Below are positions 5,198 through 10,004 of a stretch of DNA of 10,004 bases, one piece after another. Position numbers and translations under genes: made by a program. Source of the stretch: Desulfoplanes sp. (GTDB lineage: Bacteria > Desulfobacterota > Desulfovibrionia > Desulfovibrionales > Desulfomicrobiaceae); contig JAQVZR010000035.1 of assembly GCA_028708105.1 (NCBI GenBank), positions 1 through 10,004 of the forward strand, in the 5' to 3' direction. Within the stretch, counting starts at the first letter, position 1. Each line of letters opens with the position of its first letter. The notes under the pieces are model-generated. The model was not told the DNA's origin and searched no databases. It saw only the letters and a program-made list of their open reading frames with translations.

Positions 5198-7759
5198 CTA
5201 GGCCCAGTGGATGAGGCCTAGGGAATGGGGATCAAGGAGCAGCGGATGCGAAGGCAGAATTCTGACTGTGTATCCGAATTTTCCTGAATGCAGGGGAGCC
5301 ACGGAACCACGGTACAGAAGCCAGCCGTCGTCCAGGACTTCGACCTGTTTCATGGGCGCTGTTTTGCGTGCTGTGAACTGTCCTTCATGGTCAAGGGGAC
5401 CTGCGTAGATTTCGATCTGGATATCTTCGGGTTTGAGGCCGTTGATCTGGACCTCGACGGTTACTTCGATCTGCTCTTGGACAAATAATTCTAGATTACT
5501 GGTGGAGCGGACATTTCTTATTTTCAAATCAGACCATTTGGTCATCAGATCCATGCGCCAGGCTGCCAGGTCTTTGGCGGGGCCGAAATTATCTTCGGTC
5601 AGACGCGTAAAATTGGTGAACGCCGGAAGGTAGGCTTTGCGGGCATATTCCTCAACCATGCGGTGACCATTGAAAATGGGCCCCAGAGCGGCAAACTGGG
5701 TTTTCATCTTTTTGATCCAGGCCCGGGGGAGGTTTCCTTTGTCACGGGTATAGAACAGAGGAACAACGTCCTTTTCAAGAATATTGAACAGGATCTGAGA
5801 TTCCACAAAATCCTGGTATTCGTTGTCCGTATATTCTTCACCCTGGCCAATGGCCCAGCCCAGACTGTTGTCCGATTTGTAGGCCTCAGCCCACCAGCCG
5901 TCCAGAGTGCTCACATTCAACGTGCCGTTGATCATGGCTTTCATCCCGCTGGTGCCGCAGGCTTCAAGAGGTCTGCGCGGGGTGTTTAGCCAGATATCGC
6001 AACCCTGGACCATGTAACTTGCGATTTCCATGTCATAGTTTTCAAGAAAGACGATGCGTCCCCGGCATTCGGTCTCTTTGCAGAGCTCGACCAGCTGCTG
6101 AATGATTTTTTTCCCTTCGTTATCCTTGGGATGGGCTTTACCGGCAATAACGAACTGGATGGGCATTTTTTCATTGCCCAGCAGGCGGATGAGGCGTTCT
6201 TTGTCTTTCAGCAAAAGATAGGCTCGTTTGTAGGAGGCGAATCTGCGGGCAAAGCCGATGGTCAGGGCCTGGGGATCAAGGACTTCTTCCGCTATCTGCA
6301 GTTCCATGCGCCGTCCGCCCCGGGCCATGACCTGTTGTTTGACCCGTTTGCGGGCAAAATCCACCAGCCTTTCTCTGAGGCGTTCATGGGTTCGCCAGAG
6401 CTCCGCATCCGGAATGGACATGGCTTTGGACCACGTCCGACCGATATGCGGGGATTCCTGCCAAGCCGCCCCCATGTAGCGGCGCATGAGATACGAGATG
6501 TCCGGGGCGATCCAGGTCGGGATATGGATGCCATTGGTGATGGCCTTGATGGGGACATCTTCCACCGGATATTGGGGCCAGACGTGTTGCCACATCTTTC
6601 GAGACACCTGACAGTGCAGCCTGCTTACGCCGTTGCTGAACCGGGAAAGTTTGAGCGCCAGGACGGTCATGCAAAAGGTTTCTTCATCATCTCTGGGGTT
6701 TTCGCGGCCCAGAGCCAGGAAAACTTTAAAGGCCAGTCCCAGATCCCGGGCATAACCTTCAAAGTATTGTTGCATCAGATAGGCCGGAAAACGGTCATTG
6801 CCTGCCGGAACCGGCGTGTGGGTGGTGAAAACACTGCTTGAGGCCACCAGTTCCAGGGCGGCCTCGAAAGAAAGCTGATTTTCGCGCATGAAAATTCTGA
6901 TCCGTTCAAGCCCCGCAAAAGCAGAGTGCCCTTCGTTCATGTGGATGACTTTGGGGTGTAGTCCTAAAGCATCCAGCATCTTAATGCCGCCAATGCCGAG
7001 CAGAATTTCCTGACGGATACGCATCTGCAGATCACCGCCGTACAGCTGTGCCGTGATGTTTTTGAATTCCGGAGTGTTGTCGGGGATATTGGTATCCAGA
7101 AGATAAAGAATAATCCGTCCGATGCGTGCTTTCCAAATTTGAAATTTGAGTTCCTGCCCTTGCATATTGAGCTTGATGTACAACGGGGCGTTGGCGATAT
7201 CCCGGACAAGGGACAGAGGCATCTGGTCAAAATCGTTGAAAGGATACCTTTCCTGCTGCCAGCCGTCCTGCGTTAGATATTGGTTGAAATAGCCCTGCTG
7301 GTAACACAGGCCTATGGCAACCAAAGGAATGTTTAGATCACTGGCTGATTTGAGGTGATCCCCGGCCAGAATACCCAGGCCTCCGGAATAGATGGGCAGC
7401 GCCAGGGAAACGCCGTATTCGGCACTGAAATATGCGACAACAGGGCCCTTGTCCGGACTCTTGAGAGGAATGCTTGAGTCCTGTTCTGCAAGGTAACGCA
7501 CCTGCAGCTCGGAAAGGTCCCGCAACCGTTCGAGGAAAAACGTGTCTTTGGCCATTTCTTCCAGAGTTGTCTGGGAGAGATGGTTCAAAAACCAGACCGG
7601 ATTATGATGTCCCTGGGCCCAGAGATCAGGGTCTATCTGATCAAAAAATTCTTCCAGCTCATTTTTCCAGCTGTAAAGGTAATTGTATGCCATATCCCAT
7701 AGGGCAGCCAACTTTTTGGGCAGCCTGGGGATGACACTGTACTGCTGTAAAGGATGCAT
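5198..7759 (-). CDS. glgP: Alpha-glucan (glycogen/maltodextrin) phosphorylase, GT35, short-type with DUF3417 N-terminus, 853 aa
   Basis: The enzyme uses phosphate to release glucose-1-phosphate from the non-reducing ends of alpha-1,4-glucans, mobilising stored glycogen in the cytoplasm. Residues 10-95 (LPKKLAALWDMAYNYLYSW...) match the DUF3417 domain found in the bacterial/archaeal 'alpha-glucan family phosphorylase' branch rather than the E. coli or muscle type. Next come YFSAEYGVSLALPIYSGGLGILAGDHLKSASDL (110-142), HMNEGHSAF (273-281), TTHTPVPAGNDRF (312-324), ITNGIHIPTW (407-416), IGFARRFASYKRA (501-513) and FVIAGKAHP (536-544). The pyridoxal-phosphate site is EACGTSGMKAMINGTL (599-614), with the Schiff-base lysine at K607. 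The C-terminal 100 residues look like a beta-rich appendix. The ATG at 7759 has a strong ribosome site (AAGGGAGGAT) 5-6 bases upstream. It stands alone on its strand; no other glycogen genes are in view. Substrate chain length cannot be told from sequence. Confidence 0.95.
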   Translation of the reverse strand: MHPLQQYSVIPRLPKKLAALWDMAYNYLYSWKNELEEFFDQIDPDLWAQGHHNPVWFLNHLSQTTLEEMAKDTFFLERLRDLSELQVRYLAEQDSSIPLKSPDKGPVVAYFSAEYGVSLALPIYSGGLGILAGDHLKSASDLNIPLVAIGLCYQQGYFNQYLTQDGWQQERYPFNDFDQMPLSLVRDIANAPLYIKLNMQGQELKFQIWKARIGRIILYLLDTNIPDNTPEFKNITAQLYGGDLQMRIRQEILLGIGGIKMLDALGLHPKVIHMNEGHSAFAGLERIRIFMRENQLSFEAALELVASSSVFTTHTPVPAGNDRFPAYLMQQYFEGYARDLGLAFKVFLALGRENPRDDEETFCMTVLALKLSRFSNGVSRLHCQVSRKMWQHVWPQYPVEDVPIKAITNGIHIPTWIAPDISYLMRRYMGAAWQESPHIGRTWSKAMSIPDAELWRTHERLRERLVDFARKRVKQQVMARGGRRMELQIAEEVLDPQALTIGFARRFASYKRAYLLLKDKERLIRLLGNEKMPIQFVIAGKAHPKDNEGKKIIQQLVELCKETECRGRIVFLENYDMEIASYMVQGCDIWLNTPRRPLEACGTSGMKAMINGTLNVSTLDGWWAEAYKSDNSLGWAIGQGEEYTDNEYQDFVESQILFNILEKDVVPLFYTRDKGNLPRAWIKKMKTQFAALGPIFNGHRMVEEYARKAYLPAFTNFTRLTEDNFGPAKDLAAWRMDLMTKWSDLKIRNVRSTSNLELFVQEQIEVTVEVQINGLKPEDIQIEIYAGPLDHEGQFTARKTAPMKQVEVLDDGWLLYRGSVAPLHSGKFGYTVRILPSHPLLLDPHSLGLIHWA

Positions 7760-7763
7760 CGTA

Positions 7764-7773
7764 ATCCTCCCTT
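7764..7773 (-). promoter_or_regulatory. Strong ribosome binding site of glgP
   Basis: On the minus strand the sequence reads AAGGGAGGAT, followed by TACG and the ATG at 7759. It is close to the ideal anti-16S complement, which suggests glgP is well translated and supports the chosen start. Confidence 0.85.
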
Positions 7774-7865
7774 ATTTTTTCAGACAAAAACGATTGTGGG
7801 CCATTTTTTAAGATATGAAAAATGCCATCCCAGGTGGTAAATTGCAAGGTCAAAACCCTTTTTCC

Positions 7866-7884
7866 CGTGGTTTGGTTCACCACG
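7866..7884. promoter_or_regulatory. Inverted repeat, possible operator upstream of glgP
   Basis: CGTGGT and ACCACG form a perfect 6-bp inverted repeat separated by TTGGTTC. Its place upstream of glgP and its dyad form fit a dimeric regulator site, but a 6-bp dyad can occur by chance and no T-run is present for termination. Confidence 0.3.
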
Positions 7885-7995
7885 TTCCTGGGCTGCTGGC
7901 ACCGGAAAAGATCAGGTGACTGTGCCTTCTGCGACGACAGATGTTATTTGGGAAAAAATGTGTCGTGCGGTGTTCCGGGCACGGGTGATTTTATA

Positions 7996-8024
7996 TTGAC
8001 GCTGTGCTCTTTTGAGCTGATAAT
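7996..8024 (+). promoter_or_regulatory. Sigma70-type promoter for dut-argD
   Basis: TTGACG (7996-8001) and GATAAT (8019-8024) are separated by exactly 17 bases, and each differs from the consensus at one position. The A/T-rich sequence after the -10 (TATATATTTAAAT) would ease melting. Transcription would start near 8031, leaving a leader of about 48 bases before the dut GTG. It is the best promoter seen in the window. Confidence 0.8.
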
Positions 8025-8068
8025 TATATATTTAAATCGTTGCCGTACTGGCGATCCACTTGCCACAT

Positions 8069-8074
8069 AGGAGA
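8069..8074 (+). promoter_or_regulatory. Ribosome binding site fixing the dut GTG start
   Basis: AGGAGA at 8069-8074 is followed by AATC and GTG at 8079. It supports the GTG start over the upstream TTG at 8040. Confidence 0.8.
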
Positions 8075-8078
8075 AATC

Positions 8079-8552
8079 GTGCCCCAGAATTTGTTACACG
8101 GATTGGATGTCCGGGTGAAATTTCTTTCCCCCTTGTGCACGTCTGAACAATTTTACTATGCCACCGAGGCTTCGGCGGGCATAGATTTACGGGCGTGCGT
8201 GTCTGCGCCAGGGGTCGTTGTTCAACCAGGAAAACGGTACCTGTTTCCTGCAGGGATTGCCATAGAAATTGTCCAACCAGGTGTGGCCGGTTTTATTTTT
8301 TCCCGCAGCGGCCTGGGTGCCAAGCAGGGGCTGACCGTCAGCCAGGGCGTTGGGGTCGTTGATCCGGATTATCGTGGTGAGATCATGGTTTCTCTGCTGA
8401 ATACTGCAACGGAAGAGCGGCTGGTTCAACAGGGGCAGCGGATTGCCCAGCTGGTTTTTTTGCCGTTTTTCCATGCCGCTATTTTGCCTGTGGAGGAACT
8501 TGGGACCACCCCCCGTGGGGCCGGAGGATTCGGGCATACCGGCAAAATGTAG
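8079..8552 (+). CDS. dut: dUTP diphosphatase (dUTPase), trimeric type, 157 aa
   Basis: The enzyme hydrolyses dUTP to dUMP and pyrophosphate, keeping uracil out of DNA and supplying the dTMP precursor. All five trimeric dUTPase motifs are present in order: motif 1 ASAGIDLRA (31-39), motif 2 FSRSGLGAKQGL (74-85), motif 3 GVVDPDYRGEIMVSLLN (92-108) with the catalytic aspartate and the uracil-binding tyrosine, motif 4 GQRIAQLVF (119-127) and motif 5 GAGGFGHTGK (147-156). I chose the GTG at 8079 because AGGAGA lies 4 bases before it; the frame is open back to a TTG at 8040 with no ribosome site. The length is normal for the family. The gene follows a strong promoter and is 146 bases upstream of argD on the same strand. 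Motif 5 reads GFGHTG where the common form is GFGSTG, an acceptable variation at that position. Confidence 0.96.
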   Translation: MPQNLLHGLDVRVKFLSPLCTSEQFYYATEASAGIDLRACVSAPGVVVQPGKRYLFPAGIAIEIVQPGVAGFIFSRSGLGAKQGLTVSQGVGVVDPDYRGEIMVSLLNTATEERLVQQGQRIAQLVFLPFFHAAILPVEELGTTPRGAGGFGHTGKM

Positions 8553-8625
8553 AAAACCGTCGGATAAAGGATACAGAGCTGATCTGGATAGACGGTATAC
8601 AACAAGATGATGTTTGCCTGTGTGT

Positions 8626-8652
8626 GTCCCGGGAGGGGATATCTTTCGGGAC
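8626..8652 (+). repeat. Inverted repeat in the dut-argD gap
   Basis: GTCCCG (8626-8631) pairs with CGGGAC (8647-8652) around a 15-base loop that contains GGAGGGG. In the mRNA it would form a hairpin about 45 bases before the argD start. No T-run follows, so it is not a terminator. Whether it affects argD expression is unknown. Confidence 0.35.
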
Positions 8653-8698
8653 CGGCATGCACTTTGGATGTTACTATTATCAACATATGGGGAAGAAT

Positions 8699-9895
8699 AT
8701 GGATTTTGAGGAACTCAAAAAACGTGAAGCGCAGGTTATGTGCCAGACGTACGGCAGATACCCGCTGGCCATTAACACGGCCAAGGGCACACACCTCGTG
8801 GATTACGAGGGCAAAACCTATCTTGATCTTTTGGCGGGGATTTCCGTGTGCAATCTTGGGCACTCCCATCCGGAGATCGTCGAGGTTATGCGCAGCCAGG
8901 CTGAGAAATTGGTGCATGTAAGCAATCTTTTCTATCAGGAAGAGCAGGTTGTGCTGGCAGAGAAACTTCTGCCTCTGACCGGACTGGACCGTGTATTTTT
9001 CTGTAATTCAGGGGCCGAGGCCAATGAAGGGGCTATTAAATTAGCCCGTCGGTATATGCAGGAGATACAGGGGCGGGATGCTTATGAAATCATTACCTTG
9101 GAAAAATCATTCCATGGCCGGACCTTGGCCACGCTCACGGCCACGGGACAGCAGAAGATCAAGCAAGGATTTGGCCCTTTTCCTCCCGGCTTCACCACGG
9201 TGCCCTTTGAAGATATTACGGCCCTAACGCAGGCTGTATCCAGCAAAACCGCAGCAGTGCTGGTCGAAGTCATCCAGGGGGAAGGAGGCATACGTCCATT
9301 ATCTGATACGTATCTGCAGCAGGTGGCAGCTCTGTGTAAAGAACGTGATATTCTTTTTATCGTTGATGAAATACAATCAGGGATGGGACGGACCGGAGAT
9401 TTTTGGGCTCACCAGCATTCCGGGATCAAGCCGGATATTTTTACTGCAGCCAAGGCTCTGGCCAACGGGTTGCCCATGGGTGCTGTCTTTTGTTCCAAGC
9501 GTGTGGCCGAGGCCTTTGGGCCGGGAAGCCATGGAACCACCTTCGGCGGCGGTGCTTTTGTGGCAGCTATTGCCACCAAGGTGCTGGAAATCATGGAACG
9601 GGATGATCTGGTAGCCAGATGCCGTAAACTTGGAACTTGGTTCATGCAGGAATGTGTTGCCGTGCAAAAGGAATTTCCGGATAAAATTACCGATTTGCGT
9701 GGTCGCGGATTGATGATTGGCATCGAGCTTGCTTTCCCCGGTCATGATGTGTGGAAGAGACTGCTGGACATGGGGTTTGTGTTGAATCTTACCCAGGAGC
9801 GTGTCCTCAGGCTTTTACCCCCGCTGATAATTACCCGGGAAGAATTGGCTCGTTTTATTTGTGCCTTGCGCACGGTGCTCAGCTCTTTGGCGTAG
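8699..9895 (+). CDS. argD: Acetylornithine aminotransferase (class III, PLP), 398 aa
   Basis: The enzyme transfers the amino group of glutamate to N-acetylglutamate-5-semialdehyde, forming N2-acetylornithine in arginine synthesis; many ArgD proteins also act on succinyl-diaminopimelate precursors for lysine. Class III aminotransferase motifs are present: YGRYPLAINTAKGTHLVDYEGKTYLDLLAGISVCNLGHSHP (18-58), VSNLFYQEEQ (74-83), FCNSGAEANEGAIKLARRY (101-119), the SFHGRT loop (137-142), VIQGEGGI (191-198), VDEIQSGMGRTG (222-233) with D223 contacting the cofactor ring, TAAKALANGLPMGA with the Schiff-base lysine K252, and GSHGTTFGG (276-284). I chose the ATG at 8699, with GGGGAAG 3-4 bases upstream; the frame is open to a GTG at 8624, but those 25 residues do not resemble the family. 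ATG 8687 is a possible alternative. It follows dut on the same strand and may share its promoter. Related 4-aminobutyrate or ornithine transaminases are possible but the motifs favour ArgD. Confidence 0.94.
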   Translation: MDFEELKKREAQVMCQTYGRYPLAINTAKGTHLVDYEGKTYLDLLAGISVCNLGHSHPEIVEVMRSQAEKLVHVSNLFYQEEQVVLAEKLLPLTGLDRVFFCNSGAEANEGAIKLARRYMQEIQGRDAYEIITLEKSFHGRTLATLTATGQQKIKQGFGPFPPGFTTVPFEDITALTQAVSSKTAAVLVEVIQGEGGIRPLSDTYLQQVAALCKERDILFIVDEIQSGMGRTGDFWAHQHSGIKPDIFTAAKALANGLPMGAVFCSKRVAEAFGPGSHGTTFGGGAFVAAIATKVLEIMERDDLVARCRKLGTWFMQECVAVQKEFPDKITDLRGRGLMIGIELAFPGHDVWKRLLDMGFVLNLTQERVLRLLPPLIITREELARFICALRTVLSSLA

Positions 9896-9897
9896 GG

Positions 9898-10004
9898 ATG
9901 TTACCGGTTTTGACACCGCGGATGTATGGTTTTCATCGTTGCGGTGATCCTCTCACCCAGGCGGCGCGTCACGTTTCGAAAAACTTAAGGTGGTTGTCGC
10001 AACC
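9898..10004 (+). CDS. Possible start of the next gene (partial, unrecognised)
   Basis: An ATG 2 bases after the argD stop opens a frame of 35 codons with no stop before the window ends (MLPVLTPRMYGFHRCGDPLTQ...). All five other frames close in this stretch. TAGGG lies directly against the ATG, too close for a good ribosome site, so a later start or translational coupling to argD is possible. There is no terminator between argD and the window edge. I do not recognise the protein. Confidence 0.35.
   Translation, partial: MLPVLTPRMYGFHRCGDPLTQAARHVSKNLRWLSQ

Larger units (their letters stand above)
7760..8078. other. Divergent intergenic region between glgP and dut
   Basis: The stretch holds the ribosome sites of both genes, a clear promoter for dut (7996-8024) and an inverted repeat CGTGGT (7866-7871) / ACCACG (7879-7884) about 110 bases upstream of the glgP start. 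No good sigma70 pair was found for glgP on the minus strand. Short reading frames here have no ribosome site and no recognisable protein character. Confidence 0.6.

Noticed and set aside
6131..6841. 236-codon open frame on the plus strand inside glgP
   Set aside because: It is antisense to a conserved glycosyltransferase core; there is no ribosome site and the length is explained by codon bias of glgP.
7822..8070. 82-codon Cys-containing frame in the glgP-dut intergenic region
   Set aside because: It overlaps the dut promoter and leader, lacks a ribosome site, and its composition looks random.

Overview
The window is an ordinary chromosomal segment of housekeeping genes with about 52% G+C by eye. 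The protein style suggests a deltaproteobacterium, probably a sulphate reducer (Desulfobacterota). The adjacent dut-argD pair is, from memory, also seen in Desulfovibrionales. The assignment rests on protein flavour and gene order only. I see no phage, transposase, CRISPR, toxin-antitoxin or defence gene.

Layout. The 3' part of a YbaK-type Cys-tRNA(Pro) deacylase gene (+) runs in from the left edge. It ends at a bidirectional hairpin terminator shared with a convergent, unrecognised cysteine-rich gene (-). Next, read right to left, comes a minus-strand cluster tlyA > trmH > aroC > elyC (4714 down to 1443). Its members are an rRNA 2'-O-methyltransferase of the S4/FtsJ type, a tRNA Gm18 methyltransferase, chorismate synthase and an ElyC-type inner-membrane envelope protein. 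tlyA and trmH overlap by 4 bases and aroC and elyC are 2 bases apart, so translational coupling is likely; a 64-base gap holding two inverted repeats separates trmH from aroC.

A gene-free stretch of 483 bases (4715-5197) follows. It is packed with hairpins and carries two near-identical copies of a 28-30 base direct repeat 260 bases apart. It looks like an accumulation of dispersed intergenic repeat elements, one of which could also stop glgP transcripts.

Beyond it lies a large minus-strand alpha-glucan phosphorylase gene (glgP, 853 aa). It is divergent from dut (dUTPase) and argD (acetylornithine aminotransferase) across a 319-base intergenic region with a very good sigma70 promoter facing dut. 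A reading frame begins 2 bases after argD and is open to the right edge; it may be the next gene.

Functionally the genes are a mix of translation quality control and RNA modification (ybaK, trmH, tlyA), aromatic and arginine biosynthesis (aroC, argD), envelope precursor metabolism (elyC), glycogen breakdown (glgP) and nucleotide sanitation (dut). I found no convincing new multi-gene system. The parts most worth a second look are the cysteine-rich orphan protein and the repeat-packed interval at 4715-5197.
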